The notes under the pieces: model-generated
Seen by the model: only the letters and a program-made list of their open reading frames with translations
Database searches by the model: none
Told to the model about the DNA's origin: nothing
Shown here: piece after piece, positions 44,116 through 53,306 of the stretch
Numbering within the stretch: position 1 is the first letter of the stretch
How the letters are laid out: each line of letters begins with the position of its first letter
Assembly (NCBI RefSeq): GCF_018638295.1
Contig: NZ_JABTTS010000001.1
Span: forward strand, 355,236-419,235
DNA from: Streptomyces sp. CHD11
GTDB taxonomy: Bacteria; Actinomycetota; Actinomycetes; Streptomycetales; Streptomycetaceae
Reading direction: 5' to 3'
DNA length: 64,000 nucleotides
Program-made: the position numbers and the translations under genes

Positions 44116-44736
44116 ATGGCGAAGTACTTCGACGTGCACCCCGACAACCCCCAGCCGCGCACCATCGGCCAGGTCGCCGACAGCATCCGCGCAGGCGCCC
44201 TGATCGCGTATCCCACGGACTCCTGCTATGCGCTCGGCTGCCGGCTGGGCAGCCGCGAGGGCATCGACCGGATCCGCACCATCCGCAAACTGGACGACCG
44301 GCACCACTTCACCCTGGTGTGCCGTGACTTCGCGCAGCTCGGTCAGTTCGTACGGATCGACAACGACGTGTTCCGCGCGGTCAAGGCCTCGACCCCGGGC
44401 AGCTACACCTTCATCCTGCCCGCGACGAAGGAGGTGCCGCGCATGCTCCAGCATCCGAAGAAGAAGACCGTCGGCGTGCGCATCCCCGGTCATGTCGTCA
44501 CCCAGGCGCTGCTGGCGGAGCTCGGTGAGCCGCTGCTGTCCAGCACGCTGCTGCTGCCCGGCGAGGAGGAGCCGATGACCCAGGGCTGGGAGATCAAGGA
44601 CCTGCTCGACCACCAGGTGGACGCGGTGCTGGACTCGGGTGACTGCGGCACCGAGCCGACCACGGTGATCGACTTCTCCGGCGGCGAGGCGGAGATCGTC
44701 CGGCGGGGCGCGGGCGACGTCTCGCGGTTCGAGTGA
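44116..44736 (+). CDS. YciO/Sua5-type threonylcarbamoyl-AMP synthase-like protein
   Basis: The 206-residue single YrdC-like domain binds RNA or nucleotide and forms threonylcarbamoyl-AMP for tRNA t6A in the TsaC branch; the YciO branch is a paralogue of less certain role. Visible blocks are GALIAYPTDSCYALGC, IRKLDDRHHFTLVCRD, GSYTFILPATKEVPRML, KKKTVGVRIPGH and PTTVIDFSGG. The sequence with KKKTVGVRIP is closer to YciO. A TAAGCT box only about 10 bases upstream suggests an almost leaderless transcript. The next gene starts within the stop (GTGA). Confidence 0.88.
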   Translation: MAKYFDVHPDNPQPRTIGQVADSIRAGALIAYPTDSCYALGCRLGSREGIDRIRTIRKLDDRHHFTLVCRDFAQLGQFVRIDNDVFRAVKASTPGSYTFILPATKEVPRMLQHPKKKTVGVRIPGHVVTQALLAELGEPLLSSTLLLPGEEEPMTQGWEIKDLLDHQVDAVLDSGDCGTEPTTVIDFSGGEAEIVRRGAGDVSRFE

Positions 44737-45509
44737 CCGGGAGCGGGCCGGCCGTGGGCGCCGTGACGGGGACCGGCGTGGGCGTCCCCACCGAGGACGG
44801 GACCGCCGACGCGTATCTGACGCGTCCGGCGGACGGGACACCCCGGCCGGCGGTGCTGTTCTACATGGACGCGTTCGGTCTGCGTCCGCGACTGCGGGAG
44901 ATGGCCGACCGGCTGGCGGGGGCCGGCTACACCGTCCTGGTGCCGAACGTGTTCTACCGTCGCGGGCCCGCCCCGGTGGCCGAGCTGCCCGGCTTCATCG
45001 ACGACGCGGCGCGGGGCCCGCTGCTGCGGCGCCTCATGCCGGTGATGCGGCAGCTCACGCCCGAGCGGGCGGCCCGGGACGCCGGCGCGTATCTGCGGTG
45101 GCTGGCCGACTGCCCGGCGGCGGCCGGCGGTCCGGTGGCGGTGACCGGCTACTGCATGGGCGCGGCGCTGTCGCTGCGCACGGCCGGCACCCACCCGGAG
45201 CGGGTGGCCGCCGCGGCCGGGTTCCACGGGGGCCGGCTGGCCCCGGACGCGCCGGACAGCCCGCACCTGCTCGCCGGCCGGATCACCGCCGAGCTCTACT
45301 TCGGGCACGCCGACCGGGACCCGTCGCTGCCGCCGGAGCAGATCGGGCGTCTGGAGCGGACCCTGACGGACGCCGGTGTCCGGCACCGCTGCGAGGTGTA
45401 CACCGGGGCCGGGCACGGATACACCCAGTCCGACACGGCCGCCTACGACAAGGAGGCGGACGAGCGTCACTGGGCAGCCCTGCTCGGCCTGTTGGCCCGT
45501 ACCTTCTGA
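44733..45509 (+). CDS. Dienelactone hydrolase family protein
   Basis: The 258-residue cytosolic alpha/beta hydrolase has its nucleophile Cys in TGYCMGAALSL, an Asp in FGHADRDPSLPP and a His in TGAGHGYTQSD. The N-terminal GTADAYLTRPADGTPRPAVL is typical of dienelactone hydrolases, which open lactone or ester rings. The GTG start overlaps the YciO stop by 4 bases. The real substrate is not inferable; no aromatic degradation genes are nearby. Confidence 0.9.
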   Translation: MTGSGPAVGAVTGTGVGVPTEDGTADAYLTRPADGTPRPAVLFYMDAFGLRPRLREMADRLAGAGYTVLVPNVFYRRGPAPVAELPGFIDDAARGPLLRRLMPVMRQLTPERAARDAGAYLRWLADCPAAAGGPVAVTGYCMGAALSLRTAGTHPERVAAAAGFHGGRLAPDAPDSPHLLAGRITAELYFGHADRDPSLPPEQIGRLERTLTDAGVRHRCEVYTGAGHGYTQSDTAAYDKEADERHWAALLGLLARTF

Positions 45510-45608
45510 ACCCCACCGCCGACTCGGCTTCCTGTGGCGGGGGTCCGGCGCCCTCGCCACGGACCCCCCGCCACCGCCCCTTCTCCGCACCGTTGTTACG
45601 GTGCAGCG

Positions 45609-47117
45609 GTGTCCGACTCCTCACGCGTTACCGCCGAAGGCGCAGGCTGGGGTGCCGCCGAACGCGGTACGTACCGGCGGCTGATGCCGCGGCGCCGGAC
45701 GGAGAAGATCTCCTGGCTGGACCCACGCATGCTCCTGGCCGCCCGCAACGGCGTCCTGGCCTCCTGGTTCGGGGACCCCACGGGAGGTGTCCGGGCCCGC
45801 TGGACGGCCCGGTGCGCGGCGGCCGGCGCCCCGCAGGACAAGGTGATCCGGCGCGACGACCCGGACCGGTTCTCGTTCCTGGTCCTCGGCGACACCGGGG
45901 AGGGCGGTGATCCGCAGTACGCGGTCGTGCCGGGCCTGCTGGAAGAGGGCCGGGACACCGCCTTCGCCCTGATCGCCAGCGATGTGATCTACCCGGTGGG
46001 CAGCGCAGACGACTACGGCCCCAAGTTCTTCCGGCCGTACCGGGACTACCGGGCCCCGATCTACGCGATACCCGGCAACCACGACTGGTACGAGGACCTG
46101 GCCGGCTTCATGCGCGTCTTCTGCGACGACGCCACGCCGCTGCCGCCCGGGCCCGCGCCGCGCCCCCTCACCCTGGCCTGGCTGCGCTCCCTGCTGTGGC
46201 ACCGGCCGCGCCCCGGGGACGGCGAGGGCCTCACCGAGGCGCGCACGCTGCGCTCCGGGCCCGCCCAGCAGGCGGTGCAGCCGGGACCGTACTGGGCGAT
46301 CGACGCCGGTCCGGTGCGGATCGTCGGCATCGACACGGGACTGCTGGGCACCATCGACGCCGAACAGGGCGCCTGGCTGCGGGAGATCTCGCGGGGACCG
46401 CGCCCGAAGATACTCGTCACGGGCTCGCCCCTGTACGTCGACGGCGAGCACCGTCCGTGCCCGGTCGAGGGCGGCGGCACCGTCGACGACATCGTCCGCG
46501 ACCCCGGCCACCACTACGTGGCCGCGATCGGCGGCGACATCCACAACTACCAGCGCTACCCGGTGCGGCTGGACGACGGTCGCACCCTCCAGTACGTGGT
46601 GGCGGGCGGCTCGGGCGCGTTCACCCACGCCACCCACACCATCCCCCGGGTCGATGTCGCCGGTGTCACCGAGCGCGACTTCCGCTGCTACCCGCTGCGC
46701 GGCGACTCCCTCGCCTTCTACAGCGCCCTCTACGGGCGCCGGCTGCGGCTGCGGCGCTTCTTCGCCCTCACCGACGCCGAGGCGATGGCGGTGATCGCGG
46801 AGCGTCTCGGCATCGGTCCCACCCGCGTGCCGGGCGCCCCGCCCCGGGTCACCCGCCGGATGCGGCTGCTCGCCGGGCTGCTCGGCACCGGCCGCCGGCC
46901 GGACCGCGGCAAGCGGTTCCGGCTGCCCGTGCGCAAGGCCTACACCTCGCTCCTCTCACCGGGCTCGGCCACCTACACCCCGCCGTTCTTCAAGAGCTTC
47001 CTGCGCGTCGACGTGAGCCCAAAGGCGGTCCGGCTGCGCTGTCACGCGGCCACGGGTCTGCGCGCGCAGGAGGTCGCCCCACCGGTCGAGGACGAGGTCA
47101 CCATCCCACTGACGTGA
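45609..47117 (+). CDS. Large calcineurin-like metallophosphoesterase
   Basis: The 502-residue product has a phosphoesterase core: LVLGDTGEGGD, a substituted second block (LIASDVIYPVGSADDY, where GD is replaced by SD), AIPGNHDWYEDL, KILVTGSPLYVDG and GGDIHNYQRYPV. A helical C-terminal region of about 130 residues (RLRLRRFFALTDAEAMAVIA onward) is unassigned. No signal peptide or membrane helix is seen. The GTG at 45609 has only a weak ribosome site; a start at the downstream ATG of LMPRRRTEK is possible. Confidence 0.83.
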   Translation: MSDSSRVTAEGAGWGAAERGTYRRLMPRRRTEKISWLDPRMLLAARNGVLASWFGDPTGGVRARWTARCAAAGAPQDKVIRRDDPDRFSFLVLGDTGEGGDPQYAVVPGLLEEGRDTAFALIASDVIYPVGSADDYGPKFFRPYRDYRAPIYAIPGNHDWYEDLAGFMRVFCDDATPLPPGPAPRPLTLAWLRSLLWHRPRPGDGEGLTEARTLRSGPAQQAVQPGPYWAIDAGPVRIVGIDTGLLGTIDAEQGAWLREISRGPRPKILVTGSPLYVDGEHRPCPVEGGGTVDDIVRDPGHHYVAAIGGDIHNYQRYPVRLDDGRTLQYVVAGGSGAFTHATHTIPRVDVAGVTERDFRCYPLRGDSLAFYSALYGRRLRLRRFFALTDAEAMAVIAERLGIGPTRVPGAPPRVTRRMRLLAGLLGTGRRPDRGKRFRLPVRKAYTSLLSPGSATYTPPFFKSFLRVDVSPKAVRLRCHAATGLRAQEVAPPVEDEVTIPLT

Positions 47118-47127
47118 ACGGCGTCCG

Positions 47128-48102
47128 CTACCAGCGGCCCGGTGCGGTGCCGGTGAGGGCTGTCGACCGGCGGCCGTCCACGCCCACCGGAACGTCACCG
47201 GCGAGCATCACGCGGTGCATGATCCGCGGGTGGTCCAGGTGGGCCGTGTCGCCCGGGGCCAGATGGATGGTCGCCCGGTTGTCCCAGAACGCCACGCTGC
47301 CGGGCTCCCAGCGCAGACGGACGGTGTACTCGGGCCGGGTGGCCTGCTCCAGGAGCAGTTCCAGGACGGCCGTGCTCTCGGGCCGGGACAGACCGGTGAT
47401 CTGTTCGAGGTAGTAGCCGTTGACGAACAGCACCCGCTCCCCCGTCTCCGGGTGGACGCGCACCAGCGGATGCTCGGAGGCGGTCTGGTGGTCCAGCAGA
47501 TGGCGCAGATACCCGTCGTCGCCGGCCCGGGGCTGATAGCCGACCCCCAGCCGGTGCTCGGCGCGCAGCCGGTCGGCGAACTCGCGCAGGGGCGCGGACA
47601 GTCCCGCGTACGCCGCGGCGAGGTTCGACCAGGTGGTGTCACCGCCGTAGGGCGGAACCGTCCCGGCGCGCAGGATCGTGGCGGCCGGCGGGTCGACGCG
47701 GGCGCCGTGGTCGCAGTGCCAGCCGCGCAGCAGGGTGTGGCGGCGGCGCCGCAGCCACTCCTCGTGCTCCATGCCGAACCGTCCGCCCAGCTCCAGCCGG
47801 TCGGCGGTCGTCTCGATCTCGGGGAAGTCCGGCGGGGACGCCTTCCCGCGCCGTGGCAGCACGACCGGTTCGCCGAACCGGCGGGCCAGCGCCACATGGG
47901 CGGCGTGGTCGAGGCGCTGGCCGCGGAAGAACACCACCTTCCAGCGCAGCACCGCCGCCCGGATCCCGGCGACCACGCCCTCGTCGAGGTCGCCGGCGAG
48001 GTCGACGCCGGTGATGTCCGCCCCGATGTGCCCGGTGACGGGATGTACCTCCACGGTCCCGGTCCGCTCCCCTTGCGTCACGCCGCCCGTGTCCTTCGTC
48101 AT
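47128..48102 (-). CDS. TauD/TfdA-family Fe(II)/2-oxoglutarate dioxygenase
   Basis: This cytosolic oxygenase has 324 residues. Iron ligands are His and Asp in the WHCDHG motif and the distal His in HPRIMHRVML; the Arg of HRVML is suited to bind 2-oxoglutarate. The N-terminal segment VHPVTGHIGADITGVDLAGDL is typical of TauD-like enzymes. The substrate may be a sulfonate, sulfate ester or alkyl acid. The ATG at 48102 has GAGGGGA. It is convergent with the phosphoesterase gene, only 10 bases away. Confidence 0.93.
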   Translation of the reverse strand: MTKDTGGVTQGERTGTVEVHPVTGHIGADITGVDLAGDLDEGVVAGIRAAVLRWKVVFFRGQRLDHAAHVALARRFGEPVVLPRRGKASPPDFPEIETTADRLELGGRFGMEHEEWLRRRRHTLLRGWHCDHGARVDPPAATILRAGTVPPYGGDTTWSNLAAAYAGLSAPLREFADRLRAEHRLGVGYQPRAGDDGYLRHLLDHQTASEHPLVRVHPETGERVLFVNGYYLEQITGLSRPESTAVLELLLEQATRPEYTVRLRWEPGSVAFWDNRATIHLAPGDTAHLDHPRIMHRVMLAGDVPVGVDGRRSTALTGTAPGRW

Positions 48103-48286
48103 GCTTCCCCTCTCCGCCGGTCGTGCCCGCCGGTTCCGCACGGACCGGCTTCCGGGAAGATCGTGGCAGCGAACCGCGGGCCTGGCGACAGGGCCTCCCC
48201 GGCGCGGGCCCCGTCCGGTTGATCATTGCCCCCGCCGTCCCCGACCCTGGAGGAAGGACACGACACCCCCAAGGGAAGGCCCCCTC

Positions 48287-49117
48287 GTGATCAGCATCCC
48301 GAGCCACACCCTCAACGACGGCACCACCCTCCCCGCCCTGGGTCTGGGCACCTGGCCGATGGACGACGCCGAGGCGGAACGGGCGGTGGGTACGGCCCTG
48401 GAGGCGGGCTACCGCCTGGTCGACACGGCGGCGAACTACCGCAACGAGACCGGTGTGGGCCGTGCCGTGGCCGCGAGCGGGGTGCCCCGCGCGGAGATCA
48501 CCGTGACGACGAAGCTCCCGGGCCGGCACCACGGCTACGAGGAGACGCTGTCCTCCTTCGAGGAGTCCCGGGGCCGGCTCGGGCTGGAGTACGTCGACCT
48601 CTATCTGATCCACTGGCCGCTCCCCCGCGTCGACAAGTACGTCGATTCCTGGAGGGCCATGGTCAAGCTGCGCGAGGACGGAGCGGTCCGGTCGATCGGC
48701 GTCTCCAACTTCACGCCCGCCCACATCGAGCGGCTGGAGAAGGAGACCGGGGTGCTGCCCTCGGTCAACCAGATCGAGCTGCACCCGTTCTTCCCCCAGG
48801 AGGAGCTGCGCGCGTACCACGCGGACAAGGGTGTGCTCGTCGAGAGCTGGAGCCCGCTCGGCCGGGGCTCGCAGCTCCTGGACGACCTGGCCGTGGCCGC
48901 CGTCGCCGAGGCGCACGGGGTCACCCCCGCCCAGGCGGTGCTGCGCTGGCACATCCAGCTGGGCGTGCTGCCCGTTCCCAAGTCGTCCGATCCGCGGCGG
49001 CAGCGCGCCAACCTCGAGGTGTCCGGCTTCGCACTGGACGCGGCCCAGATGCGGACGATCGCCGAGCGCGCCCACGGGCGGATCGGCGGGGACCCGGAGG
49101 TGCACGAGGAGTTCTGA
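48287..49117 (+). CDS. Aldo/keto reductase
   Basis: The 276-residue NADPH-dependent reductase has the AKR5-type layout: LPALGLGTWPMDD, LVDTAANYRNETGVGRAV (catalytic Asp and Tyr), VTTKLPGRHHG (Lys), YLIHWPLP (His), SIGVSNFTPAHIERL, and the coenzyme loop PVPKSSDPRRQRANL. The GTG at 48287 has GGGAAGG upstream. It is divergent from the dioxygenase gene. It probably reduces 2,5-diketo acids or small aldehydes. Confidence 0.93.
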   Translation: MISIPSHTLNDGTTLPALGLGTWPMDDAEAERAVGTALEAGYRLVDTAANYRNETGVGRAVAASGVPRAEITVTTKLPGRHHGYEETLSSFEESRGRLGLEYVDLYLIHWPLPRVDKYVDSWRAMVKLREDGAVRSIGVSNFTPAHIERLEKETGVLPSVNQIELHPFFPQEELRAYHADKGVLVESWSPLGRGSQLLDDLAVAAVAEAHGVTPAQAVLRWHIQLGVLPVPKSSDPRRQRANLEVSGFALDAAQMRTIAERAHGRIGGDPEVHEEF

Positions 49118-49359
49118 CCGGGTGGTGCCCTGCGCCCGCCTGTACGGGGAAGCGTTCCGGCGGGCGCCCCCGGTCCGCGGCCGGCTCCGGCACGGACCGG
49201 CCGCGGTCTGCCCAGGGGCGCGCGGGGTGAGGGAGGTGAGCCGCGTCCGCGCGGCCGCAATGCTGGGGACGGACGCCGGTTCCCTGCCCGCGACCGGCCG
49301 AAGACCTCGCACGGGGAAGACCTCGCACGGGGACGGCCGGGCCGAGCCGTATGCGCGGG

Positions 49360-51702
49360 TCAGTGCCCCGGGAGTTGCTGTTCGGCCCAGATCGTCTTGC
49401 CGTGGTCCGTCTGGCGGCTGCCCCAGCGCCGGGTGAGCTGGGCCACCAGCAGCAGTCCCCGGCCGCCCTCGTCGTAGACGTGGGCGCGCCGCAGATGCGG
49501 TGAGGTCGAACTCGCGTCGGTGACCTCGCAGATCAGGGTGCGGTCGCGGATCAGCCGCAGCTGTACGGGCGGCTCGCCGTACCGGATGGCGTTGGTGACC
49601 AGTTCGCTGACGACCAGTTCGGTGACGAAGGCGATCTCGTCCAGTCCCCACGCGCTCAGTGTGCCCGTGGCCCAGTCGCGGGCGCCGGCCACCTCCTCGG
49701 GGACGGACCGCACCTGCCTCGTGGCGACCTGTTCGCCGCCGAGGGCCCGCGTGCGGGCCAGCAACAGGGCCACGTCATCGCCGGGTTCCGCGGGCAGTAC
49801 GGCCTTGAGCACGCTGTCGCAGAGGGCCTCGAGCGAGTCGGCGGGGACCGCCAGGGCGCTGCGCAGCTCTCCGGTGGCGTGGTCGACGTCGCGGTCGCGG
49901 TCGCGGATCAGACCGTCGGTGTAAAGGGCGACGACCGAGCCCGCGGGCAGCTCGAACTCCGTCGCCTCGAACGGCAGCCCGCCCACCCCCAGCGGCGGGC
50001 CCGCGTTCACGGGGACGAGCCGGGTCGTCCCGTCGGGCAGCACGACGACGGGCGGCGGGTGGCCGGCGGCCGCCACGGTCAGGAAGCGGCAGACCGGGTC
50101 GTAGACGGCGTAGAGACAGGTGGCACCGAATTCGGCCACCTCGTCGTCGCTCTCGTCGGCCGCCAGATGCAGCACCAGGTCGTCCAGATGGGTCAGGAGT
50201 TCGTCGGGCGGGAGGTCGACGTCGGCCAGGGTGCGCACGGCGGTGAACAGCCGCCCCATGGCCGCGGTGGAGGGGATGCCGTGGCCGACGACGTCACCCA
50301 CGACCAGGCCGACCCGGCTGCCGGCCAGCGGGATGACGTCGAACCAGTCGCCGCCGATACCCGCCGCCGACCGGGAGGGCAGATAGCGGTGGGCGACCGT
50401 CACGGCGGCCTGGCCGGGCAGTCCTCTCGGCAGCAGCGCCTGCTGGAGTGTCAGCGCGGTGGTGCGCTCGCGGACGAAACGGCGGGCGTTGTCGACGCAG
50501 ACGGCGGCCCGGCTGGCGAGTTCCTCGGCGAGGAGGGTGTCGTCGGCGGTGTAGGCCTCGGGGTGGCTGGTGCGCGCGGCGACCAGGACGCCGAGCGTCG
50601 TGCCGCGGGCGCGCAGCGGCACGCTCAGCAGCGAGTGGGTGTCGGCGGGCACGGTGGGGCCCTCCCCCTGCAAGGAGGTGCCGCTGCCGCGCAGCCACCG
50701 GTCGAACTCCGGGTCGCCGGCGCGATGGAGCACCGCGTGGCCTTCCCGCAGTGCCCGCGCGGGGGACGAGTCGGCCAGGTAACCGTCGATTTCCCCGAGG
50801 CGGACGGCCGACTCGGGTGTCCCCTCGGTGGCCGAGCGGTGTGCCACGCGGCGCAGCGGGACGCCGCCGGCCGGGCGGGCCCGCGGTCCGCCGGTCGTGA
50901 CGACGTCGTCGAGCAGGTCGACGGCGGCGAAGTCGGCGAACCCCGGAGCCAGGAGTTCCACGAGCTCCTCGGCGGTGCGCCCCACGTCCAGGGTGGTGCC
51001 GATGCGCGCGGCCGCCTCGTTCAGCATCACCAGGCGTTCGCGGGCCCTCATCTGCGTACTGCTGTCGAGGGCGGCCACACCGGTGCCGATCACCCTGCCG
51101 GAGGAGTCGCGGACCGGCCACATCTCGACGTGCCACGCGTGCAGCCTTGTGCCGGTGGGGAGCCGGGTGAAGTCCTCCAGATGCATGGGTTCACCCGTTT
51201 CGGCGACCCGGCGGAGGTGCCGGCTGAATCTGCGGCTCGCCTCGGACTCCTCCATGGTGTCCTGGTAGAACCGCCCGACCAGGCTCGTCCGGGGCACGCC
51301 CAGCATCAGGCAGGCGAGGTCGTTGAGCGCCAGATAGCGCTGATCGGTGTCGAGGACGGACATGGCCAGGGTCGACTGCTCGAACACCTGGCTCACCAGG
51401 GAGGTGTCCTGCGCACCGGCCGGCTCGGCGGTGATCACCTGGCCGGCCGGTACACCGCCCGCGCCCAGCAGGGGCTGCGCCGTCAGCCGCAGCGGTACGG
51501 GGTGACCGTCGCGGTGGCGCAGCCGGACGGTTCCCGACGGCAGGGGCCCGGGGCCGGCCGGCGCGTCCTCGGCGAGCAGCTCCCGTACGGGCCGCCCCAC
51601 GGCGTCCTCGGCCGGACGGCCGGTCAGCCGCCGGGCGCCCTCGCTCCAGCCGGTCACGATGCCGCGGGCATCGACGGTCATCGCGGCGGAGGCTTCCTCC
51701 AT
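49360..51702 (-). CDS. PAS-GAF-PP2C (SpoIIE) phosphatase with C-terminal anti-sigma-type ATPase
   Basis: The 780-residue signalling protein has, in order, two PAS domains (about 1-95 and 100-225, the second with RYLALNDLACLMLGVPRTSL), a GAF domain (about 235-405), a PP2C-type SpoIIE phosphatase (about 415-640, with GGDWFDVIPL, VGDVVGHGIPSTAAMG and YTDGLIRDRD for the metals), and an RsbW-like ATPase (about 660-780, N-box ELVVSELVTNAIRYG). It likely controls an anti-sigma antagonist by dephosphorylation in response to a ligand or redox signal. ATG 51702 is used; a GTG nine codons upstream (51729) is also possible. Confidence 0.92.
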   Translation of the reverse strand: MEEASAAMTVDARGIVTGWSEGARRLTGRPAEDAVGRPVRELLAEDAPAGPGPLPSGTVRLRHRDGHPVPLRLTAQPLLGAGGVPAGQVITAEPAGAQDTSLVSQVFEQSTLAMSVLDTDQRYLALNDLACLMLGVPRTSLVGRFYQDTMEESEASRRFSRHLRRVAETGEPMHLEDFTRLPTGTRLHAWHVEMWPVRDSSGRVIGTGVAALDSSTQMRARERLVMLNEAAARIGTTLDVGRTAEELVELLAPGFADFAAVDLLDDVVTTGGPRARPAGGVPLRRVAHRSATEGTPESAVRLGEIDGYLADSSPARALREGHAVLHRAGDPEFDRWLRGSGTSLQGEGPTVPADTHSLLSVPLRARGTTLGVLVAARTSHPEAYTADDTLLAEELASRAAVCVDNARRFVRERTTALTLQQALLPRGLPGQAAVTVAHRYLPSRSAAGIGGDWFDVIPLAGSRVGLVVGDVVGHGIPSTAAMGRLFTAVRTLADVDLPPDELLTHLDDLVLHLAADESDDEVAEFGATCLYAVYDPVCRFLTVAAAGHPPPVVVLPDGTTRLVPVNAGPPLGVGGLPFEATEFELPAGSVVALYTDGLIRDRDRDVDHATGELRSALAVPADSLEALCDSVLKAVLPAEPGDDVALLLARTRALGGEQVATRQVRSVPEEVAGARDWATGTLSAWGLDEIAFVTELVVSELVTNAIRYGEPPVQLRLIRDRTLICEVTDASSTSPHLRRAHVYDEGGRGLLLVAQLTRRWGSRQTDHGKTIWAEQQLPGH

Positions 51703-51762
51703 TGGTCCAGCATCGGCCCATGGCGGCACCCTCTCAACCGCGGCGCGGCACTCGTGGCGGTG

Positions 51763-52230
51763 TCACGCCCGGTGGTCGCGGAGCGCGGCCAGCGCCCGGT
51801 CGGCGTGCGCGTTCATCCGGATCTCGCTGCGGACGGCCTCCAGGACGGTCCGGTCCCGGGCGATGACGAAGGTGGCCCGTTTGGTGGGCGCGAGGGCGAT
51901 TCCCCGCTTCACCCCGAACCGCTCGCGGACGGTGCCGTCGAGGTCGGACAGCAGGGGCATACCGAGGGCGTTCCGTCCGGCGAACTCCGCCTGCCGTTCG
52001 ACGTCGTCCCCGCTGATGCCCACCGGGCGGGCCCCCGCGGCGGCGAACTCGGCGGCCAGGTCACGGAAGTGGCAGGCCTGGGCGGTGCAGCCGGGGCTCA
52101 GGGCGGCGGGGTAGAAGAACAGGACCACCGGCCCCTCGGCGAGCAGGTCCGTGAGCCGGCGGACGGTGCCGGTCTCGTCCGGCAGGGCGAAGTCCTGGGC
52201 CGCGTCGCCCTTCTCCAGGCGTCCGCTCAT
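51763..52230 (-). CDS. Bcp-type peroxiredoxin
   Basis: This cytosolic thiol peroxidase has 155 residues. The peroxidatic Cys48 is in LSPGCTAQACHFRD, with Cys53 as the resolving partner, the atypical 2-Cys pattern of Bcp; Ser replaces the usual Thr before PGC. VGISGDDVERQAEFA and APTKRATFVIARD complete the thioredoxin fold. The start overlaps the upstream doxX-like gene by 4 bases (ATGA). Both are probably under the palindromic operator at 52639. Confidence 0.93.
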   Translation of the reverse strand: MSGRLEKGDAAQDFALPDETGTVRRLTDLLAEGPVVLFFYPAALSPGCTAQACHFRDLAAEFAAAGARPVGISGDDVERQAEFAGRNALGMPLLSDLDGTVRERFGVKRGIALAPTKRATFVIARDRTVLEAVRSEIRMNAHADRALAALRDHRA

Positions 52231-52607
52231 GACCGGCCCTCCGCGTTCCTCGCGACGCCGCGCGCCCAGAGCACCAGGGGCAGCTGCAGTGGCAGCCGGC
52301 CGAGGGCCAGCGCCTTCTGCGGGGCCGGACGGTGCCGCCAGTCGACGGCCATCTTCACGTTGGCGGGGAACACGCCGACGAAGAAGGCCGCCGAGGCGAG
52401 AGCGGCGGCCTTGCGGGTGCGAGGCAGTGCCACACCGGCGGCCAGCGCGAGTTCCACGGCGCCGCTGGCGTAGGTCCAGGTCCGGGGCGAACCGGGCAGG
52501 GAGCGCGGCACCGTGTGGTCGAACTGGCGCGGGACGGCGAAGTGGGCGGTGCCCGCGGCGGCCAGCAGGCCGGCGAGCAGCAGGGGCGAGCGTTCGTACC
52601 GTGACAC
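52227..52607 (-). CDS. DoxX-like small membrane protein
   Basis: The 126-residue product has four membrane helices and the DoxX-like pattern AAAGTAHFAVPRQFDHTVPR, GAVELALAAGVALPRTRK, FFVGVFPANVKMAVDWR. GGAGGAACC precedes the GTG start at 52607. It is cotranscribed with the peroxiredoxin. This DoxX plus peroxidase pairing matches other actinobacterial redox-stress units. Confidence 0.88.
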   Translation of the reverse strand: MSRYERSPLLLAGLLAAAGTAHFAVPRQFDHTVPRSLPGSPRTWTYASGAVELALAAGVALPRTRKAAALASAAFFVGVFPANVKMAVDWRHRPAPQKALALGRLPLQLPLVLWARGVARNAEGRS

Positions 52608-52638
52608 GGTTCCTCCTCCGGTGGCCTGCCGCGCGATA

Positions 52639-52652
52639 TTACCCGACGGTAA
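52639..52652. promoter_or_regulatory. Palindromic operator TTACC-CGAC-GGTAA upstream of the doxX/peroxiredoxin operon
   Basis: Perfect 5-bp arms around 4 bp lie 32 bp upstream of the GTG start of the DoxX-like gene. A matching half-site (TTACC) occurs in the promoter region of the neighbouring MarR gene at about 53203. The MarR protein is the natural candidate to bind here. Confidence 0.6.
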
Positions 52653-52679
52653 GTCCTGGGTGGCGGGCGGGCCGCGGGG

Positions 52680-53186
52680 TCAGACGGGGATCCCGGGGTC
52701 CAGGTCCTCGTCGGTGGCATGAGCGAGGAAGTCGTCGACCATGCGGTGGAACAAGGTGGCGAGCCGGCTCAGGTCGTCGGCCGACCACTGGGCCAGCGCC
52801 GCCTGCATGCCCCGGACCCCGGCCTCCCGGATCCGGACGATGGCCTGCCGGCCGGCGTCGGTGAGCTCGATACGCTGGGCGCGGCGGTCGTCCGGGTCCG
52901 GGACCCGGGTGACATGGCCGGTCTTCTCCAGCTGCTGGACCGTCCGGGTGACGTGCGAGGCCTCCACGCCCAGCCGGGCGGCCAGCTCCCCCGGCCGCAT
53001 CGGCTCGGCGTCGGCCATCTTCCGCAGCAGCGCGACCGCGGCCCGGTCCAGTGGCACCCCCGCCAGGGCCATCAGCCGCTCGTGCTGACGGGCGCGCGAA
53101 CTCAGATACGTGATGCGGTGCAGCGCGCGCTCGATCTCGGCCACTTCCGCAGTGGCGGGGGCGTCGGGAAGCGGGGGTGTGGACAT
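52680..53186 (-). CDS. MarR-family transcriptional regulator
   Basis: The 168-residue winged-helix dimer-type regulator contains MRPGELAARLGVEASHVTRTVQQLEKTGHVTRVPDPDDRRAQRIELT, seen here as the recognition helix SHVTRTVQQLE and the wing DPDDRRAQRIEL. There is no Cys, so it is not a thiol-switch OhrR type. The promoter (53190-53230) is AT-rich and contains ATTG/CAAT half-sites spaced 7 bp, suggesting autoregulation. The doxX-peroxiredoxin operon lies just downstream on the same strand. Confidence 0.92.
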   Translation of the reverse strand: MSTPPLPDAPATAEVAEIERALHRITYLSSRARQHERLMALAGVPLDRAAVALLRKMADAEPMRPGELAARLGVEASHVTRTVQQLEKTGHVTRVPDPDDRRAQRIELTDAGRQAIVRIREAGVRGMQAALAQWSADDLSRLATLFHRMVDDFLAHATDEDLDPGIPV

Positions 53187-53306
53187 GCCCTCACTTTACC
53201 ATCTCATTGCCTGACTCAATCAATTGCCCCAGGCCGCCCGCCGCCGTTCGGGCGAAACCCCGGCGGGCCGCGCGTGACGGACGGGGCGTGGGTCCACACC
53301 TCACCC

